Under the pieces are notes generated by a model, which saw only the letters and a list, made by a program, of their open reading frames with translations, was not told where the DNA came from and made no database searches. The translations under genes and the position numbers were made by a program. From Deltaproteobacteria bacterium (GTDB lineage Bacteria > Acidobacteriota > Thermoanaerobaculia > Multivoradales > JAHZIX01): 50,903 nt of DNA. The stretch lies in contig JAHZIX010000051.1 in NCBI GenBank assembly GCA_022601195.1, positions 1 through 50,903 on the forward strand. The letters are read 5' to 3'. Shown here piece after piece: positions 1 to 8,706 of this stretch (position 1 is the stretch's first letter; the number at the start of each line of letters is the position of its first letter).

Positions 1-1142
1 ACGACGACGATGACGACGACGACGATGACGACGACGACGATGACGACGACGACGACGACGAGTCTGGCGTCTTCAAATTCGACCAGCGTGGTTTCATCAC
101 GATGGAAGACTCGAGCTTCGCAGTCATTTCTGTGGAGCGTTCCCGTGGCGAGACCGGTGCGGTTACCGTGGACTACAACACGGCGGACGGCTCAGCTGTC
201 GAGGGCAGCGACTACGAAGGGGCCTTCGGAACTCTGGCCTGGGAAAATGGCGATGGCAGCCTGAAAACCTTCATGGTCGCCGTCCTCAATGACGAAGTCG
301 ATGAGTCTTCCGAGACGGTGAATCTCAATCTCAGCAACCCCACCGGGGGTGCAGTATTGGACTCGGAACGCAGCACCGCGGTGCTCACCATTCTGGATGA
401 TGACGAAGGCGGCGGTGGTAGCGATGACGACCCCGGCGTTTTCAAGTTCGACGAGCTGGACACCCAGATCGTCGAAGGAGATGTCATGGCCACCGTTCGG
501 GTCGAGCGATCCATGGGTGGCGCCGGTGCCGTCAGTGTTGACTACGGCACAGCGGATGGGTCGGCTACCGATGGCATGGACTACGAGGGCACCTCCGGGA
601 CTCTCTTCTGGGCCGACGGGGACGAGACAGACCAGACCTTTCAAGTGCTCATCTTCGAGGATGACATGGAAGAAGGAAACGAGACGGTCCTGCTCGAGCT
701 TTCTAATCCCACTGGGGGGGCCGTGCTCGATGGAGCCCGTAGTAGTGCCTCTTTGACCCTATTGGACAACGACGGTCAGACCGTGGCTTGCCAGCCCGGC
801 CCGACGACTCACTGTCTTCTCGATGGCCGCTTCAAGGTCGAGGTGAATTGGAGGACTCGTAGCGGATTGAGCGACCGGGGCAACGCCCTGAACCTGAGCC
901 AGAACTCGGGGCTGTTCTGGTTCTTCAACCAGAATAACGTCGAGATGCTGGTCAAGGTGCTGGATGCTTGCAGTGCGCCAGGATTCGAAAACTACTGGGT
1001 TTTCTTTTCCGCCACCACTAACGTCGATTTCACCCTAACGGTGACGGATACGGTCTCGGGCATTACCAAGCAATACCAGAACCCATTGGGGCAGGCGGCG
1101 GCGCCGGTGCAGGACACGTTTACTTTTGATACCTGTCCCTAG
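1..1142 (+). CDS. Calx-beta repeat secreted protein, 5' partial
   Basis: The reading frame is open from the first bases, so the gene starts before the window; the ATG at 102 is internal. It opens with a run of Asp codons (about 3-62) that looks like an acidic linker. Two Calx-beta domains follow (about 65-410 and 430-770), each with the TADGSA, DYEG, GTL, ETV, LSNPTGGAVLD pattern and an acidic DDDE or DNDG end typical of calcium-binding loops. The last 117 residues (from Cys codon 789) form a separate domain with the pattern CxPG, C, RFKVEVNW, WFFN, NVEMLVKVLDAC and a final TCP. A related sequence begins at the other end of the window (from 50805). Known for the family: Calx-beta domains bind Ca2+ and occur in surface adhesion proteins. 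Secretion is inferred, since the N-terminus is not in view. The stop TAG is at 1140-1142, with a terminator hairpin about 50 bp downstream. Confidence 0.9.
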   Translation, partial: DDDDDDDDDDDDDDDDDDDESGVFKFDQRGFITMEDSSFAVISVERSRGETGAVTVDYNTADGSAVEGSDYEGAFGTLAWENGDGSLKTFMVAVLNDEVDESSETVNLNLSNPTGGAVLDSERSTAVLTILDDDEGGGGSDDDPGVFKFDELDTQIVEGDVMATVRVERSMGGAGAVSVDYGTADGSATDGMDYEGTSGTLFWADGDETDQTFQVLIFEDDMEEGNETVLLELSNPTGGAVLDGARSSASLTLLDNDGQTVACQPGPTTHCLLDGRFKVEVNWRTRSGLSDRGNALNLSQNSGLFWFFNQNNVEMLVKVLDACSAPGFENYWVFFSATTNVDFTLTVTDTVSGITKQYQNPLGQAAAPVQDTFTFDTCP

Positions 1143-1188
1143 CACAGTCCTTTGGTAGGGCCGAAGCCTTCGGGCTGAACCCATCCGT

Positions 1189-1227
1189 GAGCCCTGGCAG
1201 GATCGGACCTGCCAGGGCTCTATCTTT
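1189..1227 (+). terminator. Rho-independent terminator or attenuator ahead of hisF
   Basis: A perfect 13-bp inverted repeat (1189-1201 with 1208-1220) encloses a 6-nt loop and is followed by the T-rich tract TATCTTT. It sits 47 bp after the stop of the Calx-beta gene and 134 bp before hisF, so it most simply ends that transcript. Because it lies on the same strand ahead of a his-trp operon, an attenuator role is possible. I saw no separate leader peptide rich in Trp or His codons. Confidence 0.75.
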
Positions 1228-1353
1228 ATGTTGAATGGGATTCTGAGGCTTTCTCTTCTCCCTCCTTGGGCCGATGCCGGAGAGGATGTAGAATCGCGGC
1301 TCGCACCATGGGGCAATGAGGCCCTCGAGGTATTCTGGAGCAAGCCGCCGCCC

Positions 1354-2154
1354 ATGACTGAGATCGCAGCTGACTTGTCCGGTTTGGCGCGTCGCATCAT
1401 TCCTTGCCTGGATGTTGCCGATGGGCGTGTCGTCAAAGGCATCCAATTTCAAAATCTCATCGACCAAGGGGACCCTGCGGAATGCGCCTTGCGCTATGCC
1501 CGCCAGGGTGCGGATGAGATTGTCTTTCTGGATATCTCGGCGGCTCCCGAGCATCGCGGTACGGACCTAGATTGGGTACAGCGGGCCGCAGAGCAGGTGT
1601 TCGTTCCCTTGACCGTGGGAGGTGGGGTGCGCGAAGTGGAAGATGCCCGGCAGCTACTACTCGCCGGCGCGGACAAAGTAGCCATCAATAGTGCTGCCGT
1701 TCGTCGCCCTTCCCTGCTGAAGGATTTGGCGGAGCAGTTTGGCAGCCAATGCGTGGTGCTCTCGGTGGATGCCCGGCGACGGGCAGGCGGTGAGTCGGGA
1801 TGGGAAGTGGTGACCCACGGTGGTCGCCAGGCGGCTGGTTTGGATGCTCTGGAATGGGTGGCCCGTGGAGTCGAGCTCGGTGCTGGGGAAGTTCTCCTCA
1901 CTTCCATCGACAGCGACGGCATGCGCCATGGCTATGACCTCCCCTTGCTCGAAGCGGCGACGCAGGTGGTTCCCGTGCCGGTCATCGCTTCCGGTGGCGC
2001 CGGAACCTTGGAGCACCTGGCAGAGGCTCTGGGAGCCGGGGCAGCTGCGGTCCTGGCCGCTTCGATCTTTCACCAGGGAGTCTTCACTGTGGGCCAGGTG
2101 AAAGAATTTCTTCGCACCAGAAATTTCCCCATGCGAGAAGAGTGGGCGGCATGA
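1354..2154 (+). CDS. hisF: Imidazole glycerol phosphate synthase, cyclase subunit HisF
   Basis: This TIM-barrel subunit uses ammonia from HisH to convert PRFAR into imidazole glycerol phosphate and AICAR in histidine synthesis. The product is 266 aa, close to the usual 250-260. The first active-site Asp is D20 in the IIPCLDVADGRVVKG segment, and the second is D139 in LSVDARR. The phosphate-binding loops are TVGGGVR and ASGGAG. The frame is open back to an ATG at 1228, but that would add 42 residues with no family match (three are Trp), so ATG 1354 is chosen; a weak GGAG lies 13 nt upstream. It is the first gene of the his-trp operon and its stop overlaps the hisIE start as ATGA. hisH, hisA and the rest of the his pathway are not in the window. 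Confidence 0.95.
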   Translation: MTEIAADLSGLARRIIPCLDVADGRVVKGIQFQNLIDQGDPAECALRYARQGADEIVFLDISAAPEHRGTDLDWVQRAAEQVFVPLTVGGGVREVEDARQLLLAGADKVAINSAAVRRPSLLKDLAEQFGSQCVVLSVDARRRAGGESGWEVVTHGGRQAAGLDALEWVARGVELGAGEVLLTSIDSDGMRHGYDLPLLEAATQVVPVPVIASGGAGTLEHLAEALGAGAAAVLAASIFHQGVFTVGQVKEFLRTRNFPMREEWAA

Positions 2155-2786
2155 GTGGCCTTCTGGAGATCAGCAACCTGGACTCTCTCACCTACGACCA
2201 CCGCGGTCTGGTGCCGGTAGTGGTGCAGGATGCCGTCGGGGGGGCCGTGTTGATGCTTGCCTATGCCAACCAGGAGTCCCTATCCCTGACCCTGGGAACT
2301 GGCTACGCTCATTTTTGGAGTCGTTCCAGGCAGGAACTCTGGAAGAAAGGGGAGACTTCCGGCAATCTACTGGAAGTGGTCGAGATTTTGGTCGACTGCG
2401 ATCGCGACGCTCTCTTGATGCGGGCCCACCCGGCCGGCCCGACCTGTCATCAGAACACTCGGAGCTGCTTCGAGCCCAATCCCGTCGGTCTCGAGTTGGG
2501 CTGGCTTCGTCGAGTTCTCGAAGAGCGCTCCAAGGCTTCACCGGAAGACAGCTATACGGCTCGATTGTTGGCTCGTGGGTTGCCTCGCATCGCCCAGAAA
2601 GTGGGGGAGGAAGCTGTCGAATCGGTGATTGCGGCTCTGACCCAGGAAGGGGAGGAGCGGGGCGAGTTGGTGGGAGAAGTCAGCGACCTGCTTTATCACC
2701 TAAATTTACTTCTGCTGGCCAAGGGGGTCGAGCCCCAGGAGGTGGCAGAGGAGCTACGGCGACGTCATCGGAAAGAGCCTTCATGA
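2151..2786 (+). CDS. hisI: Bifunctional phosphoribosyl-AMP cyclohydrolase / phosphoribosyl-ATP pyrophosphatase
   Basis: HisIE catalyses the second and third steps of histidine synthesis: PR-ATP to PR-AMP, then opening of the adenine ring. The N-terminal HisI half (about residues 1-110) shows the conserved MLAYAN segment, the SRSRQELWKKGETSGN block and the metal ligand region DCDRDALL, HPAGPTCH and TRSCF. The C-terminal HisE half (about 115-205) shows LPRIAQKVGEEAVE and the ELVGEVSDLLYHL helix of the MazG-like fold. It is 211 aa, normal for the fused enzyme. ATG 2151 is chosen because it overlaps the hisF stop by 4 bp; a GTG at 2142 is also in frame. Its own stop overlaps the trpE start in the same way. 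Confidence 0.95.
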   Translation: MSGLLEISNLDSLTYDHRGLVPVVVQDAVGGAVLMLAYANQESLSLTLGTGYAHFWSRSRQELWKKGETSGNLLEVVEILVDCDRDALLMRAHPAGPTCHQNTRSCFEPNPVGLELGWLRRVLEERSKASPEDSYTARLLARGLPRIAQKVGEEAVESVIAALTQEGEERGELVGEVSDLLYHLNLLLLAKGVEPQEVAEELRRRHRKEPS

Positions 2787-4237
2787 CCCATTCAAATACC
2801 CGTCGAGCTCGCCCTCATGTGCGAGAGTTTCTGGCGGACAGCTCGACTCCATTGGGCGTCTACCGCCGGTTGGCGGAGACCTCCCCGAGTCGGTTTCTTT
2901 TTGAGAGCGTCACCGGCGGGGAGCAGGTTTCCCGTTTCTCCTTCTTAGGAGCGGCTCCCAAACGACTGTACCGTCTCTACGAAGACCGCCTCGAAATGGA
3001 GGAAGGCGGGGAACGACGGGCTCTTCCCGGCCCACCTCTCGATGCGCTGCGCCGAGTGGTCTCCTCAGTGCGGGCGGAGCCCGGTTCGGTGCCTTTCATG
3101 GGTGGATTCGTGGGCTATTTCGGTTACGATCTGATTCGCTTGGTGGAACGCCTTCCCTCCCGCCCGCCGGACCCCTTCGATCTTCCCGTAGCTTTGCTGG
3201 CGCGCTTCGATGACCTGGTGGTTTTCGATCATGCTCGGCAGCGAGTTCTAGCCATTGCCAACGAGGTGGAAGGGGAAGTCTCCGAAGAGCAGGCGAAGCA
3301 GAGTCTCGATGAGCTAACAACTCTTCTCACCCGTTCGGGAGATGGCGCTGCGGTAGCCACGCCGGAGCACGGGCAAGCCGACCGACCGACCCCGGAGCCC
3401 AGTCTGGATGGCGAGTCCTTTCGTCGAGCGGTGCGCCAGGCGAAGGACTACATTACTGCCGGGGATATTTTTCAAGTGGTCCTGGCGCGGCGCTTCAAGG
3501 CCGCTCGTGCGATTGACCCGGTAGCCCTGTATCGGGCCCTGAGGTTGGTGAATCCGAGCCCCTATATGGTCTTGTTGGAGTCGCCGGAGGCGGCTTTGGT
3601 GGGGGCGTCCCCGGAAATGTTGGTGCGCAAGACCGGTCGCCGCCTGGAGACCCGGCCCATCGCCGGCACCCGACCCCGGGGCGCGGATGCGGAAGGGGAC
3701 CGCCGCCTTGCGGAGGAGCTCTTGGCGGATGCCAAGGAGAGGGCGGAACACGTCATGTTGGTGGACCTGGGGCGAAACGATTTGGGACGGGTCGGTGAGC
3801 CCGGCTCGGTCTCCGTGGAGAGCTTCATGGAGATCGAACGCTACAGTCACGTCATGCACATGGTGTCGAGCGTCGAGGCGGATCTCGACGAAAACCTGGA
3901 CGGCCTGGACGCTCTGTTGGCCTGCTTTCCTGCCGGCACCGTCTCCGGTGCGCCGAAGATCCGCGCCATGGAGATCATCGACGAGTTGGAGCCGGAGGCC
4001 CGGGGGCCCTATGCTGGTGCGGTGGGCTATTTTTCCTTCACGGGAGATGTCGATACCTGCATTACCATCCGCACTCTGGTGGTGCGCAATGGGGAAACCT
4101 CGGTGACCGCCGGCGCCGGAATCGTGGCGGACTCGGATCCGGCTCGAGAGCAGGAGGAAACGGAGAATAAAGCCGCCGCCCTCTTGGTGGCCGTCGACTT
4201 GGCGCGGCAGTTGGAGAAGCTGGAGGCCCCACGGTGA
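2783..4237 (+). CDS. trpE: Anthranilate synthase component I
   Basis: TrpE makes anthranilate from chorismate with ammonia supplied by TrpG, the committed step of tryptophan synthesis. The protein is 484 aa. Near the N-terminus, residues 38-42 (FLFES) correspond to the LLES element that binds feedback tryptophan, so allosteric control is likely kept. The chorismate-binding domain carries RPIAGTRPRG (about 290), LVDLGRNDLGRV (about 325) and FPAGTVSGAPKIRAMEII (about 380-400), with a conserved DTCITIRT segment near the end. ATG 2783 overlaps the hisIE stop (ATGA). The open frame continues upstream to 2315, but that part overlaps hisIE and has no family match. The stop overlaps trpG as GTGA. Confidence 0.96.
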   Translation: MTHSNTRRARPHVREFLADSSTPLGVYRRLAETSPSRFLFESVTGGEQVSRFSFLGAAPKRLYRLYEDRLEMEEGGERRALPGPPLDALRRVVSSVRAEPGSVPFMGGFVGYFGYDLIRLVERLPSRPPDPFDLPVALLARFDDLVVFDHARQRVLAIANEVEGEVSEEQAKQSLDELTTLLTRSGDGAAVATPEHGQADRPTPEPSLDGESFRRAVRQAKDYITAGDIFQVVLARRFKAARAIDPVALYRALRLVNPSPYMVLLESPEAALVGASPEMLVRKTGRRLETRPIAGTRPRGADAEGDRRLAEELLADAKERAEHVMLVDLGRNDLGRVGEPGSVSVESFMEIERYSHVMHMVSSVEADLDENLDGLDALLACFPAGTVSGAPKIRAMEIIDELEPEARGPYAGAVGYFSFTGDVDTCITIRTLVVRNGETSVTAGAGIVADSDPAREQEETENKAAALLVAVDLARQLEKLEAPR

Positions 4238-4932
4238 TCCTGGTGATCGACAACTATGACTCCTTCACCTATAACTTGGTTCAGATGCTAGAAAGCTCTG
4301 TGGCCGGAAGGAAACAAGGGATCGAGGTCCTTCGCAACGATGCGGCGACGGTGGACGAAGTGTTGGGCCTCAAACCGGCCGGCATTCTGCTTTCACCGGG
4401 CCCGGGGCGCCCCGAGTCGGCCGGCATTTGTGTCGACCTCCTGCGTCGTTGCGCCGCCGTACCTATCTTGGGCGTTTGCCTGGGACACCAAGCTCTCGGT
4501 GCCGCTTTCGGAGCGCGCATCCAGGCCGCGTCGCGCTTGATGCACGGTAAGACATCGAAGCTTCGCCACCTAGGAAAGGGGCCCTTCGAGGATCTGCCGC
4601 TGCCCTTCGAGGCGACCCGGTACCACAGCCTGGTGGTCGCTGAAGAAAGCTTGCCGGAAGATCTCGAAGCTCTCGCCTGGAGCGAGGGAGGAACCTTGAT
4701 GGGGATGCGGCACCGCAAATACCCCTATTGGGGAGTGCAGTTTCACCCGGAGTCGATTCTGACTCTGGAGGGGCCGCGCTTGATGAGCAACTTTCTTCGC
4801 CTTTGCTCGGCTGGCCCTTCCCGGATAGCGCCCGCATCGAGCCAAGGAGAGGCATCCCGTGCTGGAAACGGGGCCAGTAAGGGAGCCAGTGGAGAGGCCC
4901 ATCAACAGGCTCATCAACAGGAAGGTGCCTAA
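4234..4932 (+). CDS. trpG: Anthranilate synthase component II, glutamine amidotransferase
   Basis: TrpG hydrolyses glutamine and passes ammonia to TrpE. It is a class I amidotransferase: N-terminal LVIDNYDSFTYNLVQ, oxyanion-loop SPGPGRPE, nucleophile C82 in GVCLGHQ, and the His-Glu pair in GVQFHPESI. The GTG start at 4234 overlaps the trpE stop by 4 bp. At 232 aa it is about 35 residues longer than usual. The extra C-terminal tail is low-complexity (Gly, Ala, Ser, Glu, Gln, His, including a repeated HQQ) and is probably disordered. The same family also serves para-aminobenzoate synthase (PabA), and one protein may serve both; position next to trpE favours TrpG. Confidence 0.95.
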   Translation: MILVIDNYDSFTYNLVQMLESSVAGRKQGIEVLRNDAATVDEVLGLKPAGILLSPGPGRPESAGICVDLLRRCAAVPILGVCLGHQALGAAFGARIQAASRLMHGKTSKLRHLGKGPFEDLPLPFEATRYHSLVVAEESLPEDLEALAWSEGGTLMGMRHRKYPYWGVQFHPESILTLEGPRLMSNFLRLCSAGPSRIAPASSQGEASRAGNGASKGASGEAHQQAHQQEGA

Positions 4933-4934
4933 GG

Positions 4935-5954
4935 ATGGATATCACCACAGCTCTCCAGCAGATGCTCGCCGGGGGCAGTCTCGGTCGCAGTGAAACCGAA
5001 AGCCTCTTCGGTAGCCTCATGGATGGCGACCTCAATGAAGCTCACAAGGCGGCTCTACTGATCGTGCTGCGAATGAAAGGCGAAACGGCGGACGAGATTG
5101 CTGGCGCAGCGACGGCCATGCGCCAGCGGGTTCTGGCGATTCCTCACTCTCGGGACCAGGTGGTGGATACCTGCGGTACCGGTGGCGACGGCAAGGGAAC
5201 CTTCAATATTTCCACCGCCGCTGCCTTCGTCGCCGCCGCCGCCGGAGTGCCCATCGCAAAGCATGGCAACCGCTCCGTGTCGAGCCTGTGTGGTAGCGCT
5301 GATGTGTTGTCCCGCCTGGGTCTCGATGTCGAGGTGACCCCGGAGGAGGCCGGACGCGCCCTGGATGCTTTGGGGATCGCCTTCCTCTTCGCTCCCAAGT
5401 TGCACCCGGCCATGCGAGAGGTCATGCCGGTGCGAAAGCAGCTGGGTTTGCGCACCGTCTTCAACATCTTGGGGCCGCTGACCAACCCGGCTGGGGCTCG
5501 CCGGCAGGTGATGGGGGTGTACGCTCCGGAGTTGGTGGATCTGGTCGCCCAGGTGCTGGCTCGCCTGGGGAGTGAGCACGCCTTGGTGGTCCACGGAGAT
5601 GGGTTGGACGAAATCACCACCACGGGAGAGACTCTGGTCTCCGAAGTGCGGGCGGGGGAAGTTCGTAGATATACCGTTGAGCCGACGGCCTTGGGAGTCC
5701 AAGTCGCGCCTCAGGAGGCTCTCGCTGGTGGAGACCCGCAAACCAATGCGCAGCTGCTATCGGGAGTCCTGGCTGGTGAGGTCGGCCCCTTAGCGGATGT
5801 GACGGTATTGAATGCCGGTGCTGCCATTTACGTGGCCGGCCTGGTGGGGAGCCTCCAAGAGGGAGTCGATGCGGCTCGCCAAGTTCAACGTTCCGGAGCT
5901 GCCGCTGCCAAGCTTTCGGAGCTCGTTCAATTTCATAGCGGGAGAAGCACATGA
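4935..5954 (+). CDS. trpD: Anthranilate phosphoribosyltransferase
   Basis: TrpD joins anthranilate to PRPP to give phosphoribosyl-anthranilate. At 339 aa it has the usual length. The PRPP-binding signature CGTGGDGKGTFNIST is at about residues 79-93 and KHGNRSVSS at about 108-116. NPAGARRQVMGVY and the GLDEIT segment are also conserved. It starts 2 bp after the trpG stop, with AAGG just upstream, and its stop overlaps the trpC ATG by 4 bp. Confidence 0.96.
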   Translation: MDITTALQQMLAGGSLGRSETESLFGSLMDGDLNEAHKAALLIVLRMKGETADEIAGAATAMRQRVLAIPHSRDQVVDTCGTGGDGKGTFNISTAAAFVAAAAGVPIAKHGNRSVSSLCGSADVLSRLGLDVEVTPEEAGRALDALGIAFLFAPKLHPAMREVMPVRKQLGLRTVFNILGPLTNPAGARRQVMGVYAPELVDLVAQVLARLGSEHALVVHGDGLDEITTTGETLVSEVRAGEVRRYTVEPTALGVQVAPQEALAGGDPQTNAQLLSGVLAGEVGPLADVTVLNAGAAIYVAGLVGSLQEGVDAARQVQRSGAAAAKLSELVQFHSGRST

Positions 5955-6808
5955 GTACTCCAGAGGGATCGCCTCCAAAGAGAAAGCTAGCCGGAACCCT
6001 GGCGCGCATCGTCGCTGGCCGCCGTCGCCGCATCGCTCCGGAGGCTCGAACTCCGGAAAGCATGGCGCCCCTCGAAGGAACTCCCGCTGAGTTGCAGCGC
6101 AGCGATGAAAATAACTCCTTCCTGAGCAAGCTCAATGAGGTGAAGAGTCACCGACCGGCGATTATCGCCGAGGTGAAAATGGGTTCTCCGCGAATCGGCT
6201 CTCTGATGCATCGCCTCAACCCTCTGGATCAGGCCCGCCTGTATGGCAACCACGGTGCCGCTGCCCTGTCGGTGGTGGTCGAACCGGACTTTTTCTACGG
6301 TAGCTATGAGCTTTTGGAGCGGTGCCGGCGCATTTCCGGCCTGCCGGTCATCGCCAAGGATTTCGTCGTCAACCCGGTCCAGCTGTATTGGGCACGGGAG
6401 GCGGGAGCCGACGCTGTCTTGTTGATTGCAGCCCTCTATGAGGCTGAAGAGCTGCTGGACTTGGCCCAACGTACCCGATCCCTGGGCATGGTTCCCTTGA
6501 TCGAGACCCATGATCAGGAAGATCTCGCCATGCTCACCGGGCAGCCATGGGAGCTGGTGGGGGTCAACAATCGCAACTTGCGGACTTTTGAGGTGGATCT
6601 TGCCAACTCCGAAACGCTGGCGCCCCAGCTTCCTACCGGTGCCCTGCGAGTCGCTGAGAGCGGAATATCCAGCGCCGCCGAGATCGAGCGGCTGTCCCGG
6701 GCAGGATTCGACGCCTTTCTGATTGGCGAAGCTCTCCTGCTGGCCGACAACCCAGGGGCCCAGTTATCGCAGTTTCTCGATGCTCAGGTCACCCCTCGGG
6801 GAGATTGA
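5951..6808 (+). CDS. trpC: Indole-3-glycerol phosphate synthase
   Basis: TrpC closes the indole ring by decarboxylating CdRP to indole-3-glycerol phosphate. The TIM-barrel landmarks appear in order: IIAEVKMGSPRIG (about 70, with the active-site Lys), AKDFVV (about 134, second Lys), LIETH, GVNNRNL (about 205) and VAESGIS (about 233). The strand-1 loop reads KMGSPRIGSL where most family members have KxxSPSxG, so it is slightly divergent. At 285 aa it carries about 20 extra residues at the N-terminus, rich in Arg and Pro. The ATG overlaps the trpD stop (ATGA). Confidence 0.94.
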   Translation: MSTPEGSPPKRKLAGTLARIVAGRRRRIAPEARTPESMAPLEGTPAELQRSDENNSFLSKLNEVKSHRPAIIAEVKMGSPRIGSLMHRLNPLDQARLYGNHGAAALSVVVEPDFFYGSYELLERCRRISGLPVIAKDFVVNPVQLYWAREAGADAVLLIAALYEAEELLDLAQRTRSLGMVPLIETHDQEDLAMLTGQPWELVGVNNRNLRTFEVDLANSETLAPQLPTGALRVAESGISSAAEIERLSRAGFDAFLIGEALLLADNPGAQLSQFLDAQVTPRGD

Positions 6809-6815
6809 AAGAGAA

Positions 6816-7445
6816 GTGGCAGCAGTCAAGATCTGCGGCCTGACGCGGCCGCGAGACGCAGAGTTGGCGGTGCAGCTCGGGGCCGGATATCTCGGACTGA
6901 ATTTTTGGCCTGGGAGCCCTCGCCATATCTCCGTAGAGGCAGCTCGAGAGATCGCTTCGGTCGTGGGTGGGCGAGCCAAACTGGTCGGTGTCTTCGTGGC
7001 CCAACCCCCCCAGGAAGTCGCCGAGATCGAACGCTCCGTCGGTCTGGACTACCTTCAGTTCCATGGGGACGAGCCCGCGCAGCAGTTAGCTCCTTGGGGC
7101 AACCGGGCGATCAAGGTGATTCGCGTCGAAGGAGAGCCCGATTCGTCCTCCCTCACCGGCTTTCAGGATGTCTGGGGTTTCCTCTTCGACATCAAGCATC
7201 CGGCCTATGGGGGGACTGGGGAGAAGTGGAATTATCGCTCTCTCCGCAAGCTCGACCTGAGCCGCCCCTATTGGGTAGCCGGGGGGATCGGCCCCGACAA
7301 TGCTCGGGAGGCTTTGGAAGTGAGTGGAGCTTTTGGGATCGATGTTTGCTCCGGAGTGGAAGCGTCGCCGGGAATCAAGAGTCGAGGGTCCATGACTCAG
7401 CTGTTCGAAGGGATATTCAAGGAGAGATCAGATGGCCAAAGTTAG
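6816..7445 (+). CDS. trpF: Phosphoribosylanthranilate isomerase
   Basis: TrpF performs the Amadori rearrangement of phosphoribosyl-anthranilate to CdRP. It is a 209-aa single-domain TIM barrel, the usual length. The N-terminal KICGLT carries the catalytic Cys (C7), and FDIKHPAYGGTG carries the catalytic Asp; VAGGIGPDN is the phosphate loop. GTG 6816 is chosen because it puts KICGLT five residues from the start, as in the family. ATG 6780 is in frame but would overlap trpC by 29 bp. The 3' end overlaps trpB by 14 bp. Confidence 0.94.
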   Translation: MAAVKICGLTRPRDAELAVQLGAGYLGLNFWPGSPRHISVEAAREIASVVGGRAKLVGVFVAQPPQEVAEIERSVGLDYLQFHGDEPAQQLAPWGNRAIKVIRVEGEPDSSSLTGFQDVWGFLFDIKHPAYGGTGEKWNYRSLRKLDLSRPYWVAGGIGPDNAREALEVSGAFGIDVCSGVEASPGIKSRGSMTQLFEGIFKERSDGQS

Positions 7446-8706
7446 CCTGCTCAAGCAACGGGCCGCTGCGGATCGAATCGGCCGCTTTGGGGATTACGGG
7501 GGGCGCTACGTTCCCGAGACCCTGATGGCGCCGCTGGACGAGCTCACCCGAGCCTACGATAAGCACCGCACCAAAAGAGCTTTCAAGCGTCGGTTGACCG
7601 ATCTGCTTCAGGATTATTGCGGCAGGCCGACGCCGCTTTACCATGCGAAACGTCTGTCGGAACGCCTCGGTGGCGCGCAGATCTATCTCAAGCGGGAAGA
7701 CCTGCTCCATACCGGAGCCCACAAGATCAACAACGCCGTGGGGCAAGCGCTATTGGCCGTGGAGATGGGCAAGGAGCGGGTGATCGCCGAAACCGGCGCC
7801 GGTCAGCATGGGGTGGCCACGGCCACGGCAGCTGCTCTCCTGGGGCTTCAGTGTTGCGTGTTCATGGGCTCTGAAGACATGCGTCGCCAGCGCCTCAATG
7901 TTCACCGCATGCGCCTCCTCGGTGCGGAAGTCCGGCCGGTGGAGTCGGGCAGCCGGACTTTGAAAGATGCCACCAACGAAGCCCTGCGGGATTGGGTGAC
8001 CCATGTGCGCAATACTCACTACATCATCGGCTCGGTTCTTGGGCCGAACCCTTTTCCACGGATGGTGCGGGATTTTCACAGTGTGATCGGTATCGAAGCG
8101 AGCCGCCAGCTGAAGAAGAAAATCCGCCGGGCCTACCCGGATGTGGCCATCGCCTGCGTTGGGGGCGGCAGCAACTCCATCGGCTTGTTCAGTGCTTTTC
8201 TCGATGAGCCGAGGACTCGCCTCATCGGCGTCGAAGGGGGAGGCCGGGGCCAGCAGCTCGGAGATCATGCGGCCCGCTTTGACGGCGGTACTTTGGGAGT
8301 GCTGCACGGCACTCGAACTCTGGTACTCCAGGATTCGGACGGGCAGGTGATGGAGACCCACTCCGTCTCCGCCGGTTTGGACTATCCGGCGGTCGGTCCG
8401 GAACACGTGTTCCTTCACGATGCCGGTCGGGTGGAATACACCTCGGCGACGGACGACGAGGCCCTCGCCGGTTTTCACCTCCTGGCGGAAACCGAGGGAA
8501 TTCTTCCGGCTCTGGAAAGCTCCCACGCCATCGCCGAGGTGATGGAGCGAGCCCCTCGACTGACCTCGGACAAGGTCGTGCTGGTCAACCTTTCCGGCCG
8601 CGGCGACAAGGACGTGGAGTCCATCTTGGAGGAAGAAGAGAAACGTCGAGCCCAGGGAACGGAAGCGGAGCCTCCCCGGCCTCGACCCCATGGAGATCCG
8701 TCATGA
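7432..8706 (+). CDS. trpB: Tryptophan synthase beta subunit
   Basis: TrpB is the PLP enzyme that condenses indole with serine. At 424 aa it is the standard TrpB1 type plus a tail of about 20 residues rich in Glu, Arg and Pro. Landmarks are FGDYGGRYVPETL near the start, K98 in TGAHKINNA (the PLP Schiff-base Lys), ETGAGQHGVATA, the PLP phosphate loop CVGGGSNSIG, and the C-terminal NLSGRGDKD. The ATG lies inside the end of trpF (14-bp overlap), and the stop overlaps the trpA ATG by 4 bp. Confidence 0.97.
   Translation: MAKVSLLKQRAAADRIGRFGDYGGRYVPETLMAPLDELTRAYDKHRTKRAFKRRLTDLLQDYCGRPTPLYHAKRLSERLGGAQIYLKREDLLHTGAHKINNAVGQALLAVEMGKERVIAETGAGQHGVATATAAALLGLQCCVFMGSEDMRRQRLNVHRMRLLGAEVRPVESGSRTLKDATNEALRDWVTHVRNTHYIIGSVLGPNPFPRMVRDFHSVIGIEASRQLKKKIRRAYPDVAIACVGGGSNSIGLFSAFLDEPRTRLIGVEGGGRGQQLGDHAARFDGGTLGVLHGTRTLVLQDSDGQVMETHSVSAGLDYPAVGPEHVFLHDAGRVEYTSATDDEALAGFHLLAETEGILPALESSHAIAEVMERAPRLTSDKVVLVNLSGRGDKDVESILEEEEKRRAQGTEAEPPRPRPHGDPS

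Noticed and set aside
1..62. GAC/GAT simple repeat as a separate element
   Set aside because: In the frame of the Calx-beta gene it codes for a poly-Asp linker, which explains it.
2315..2782. N-terminal extension of trpE
   Set aside because: It overlaps hisIE almost completely, is Ser/Arg/Gly-rich and has no family match; ATG 2783 overlaps the hisIE stop.
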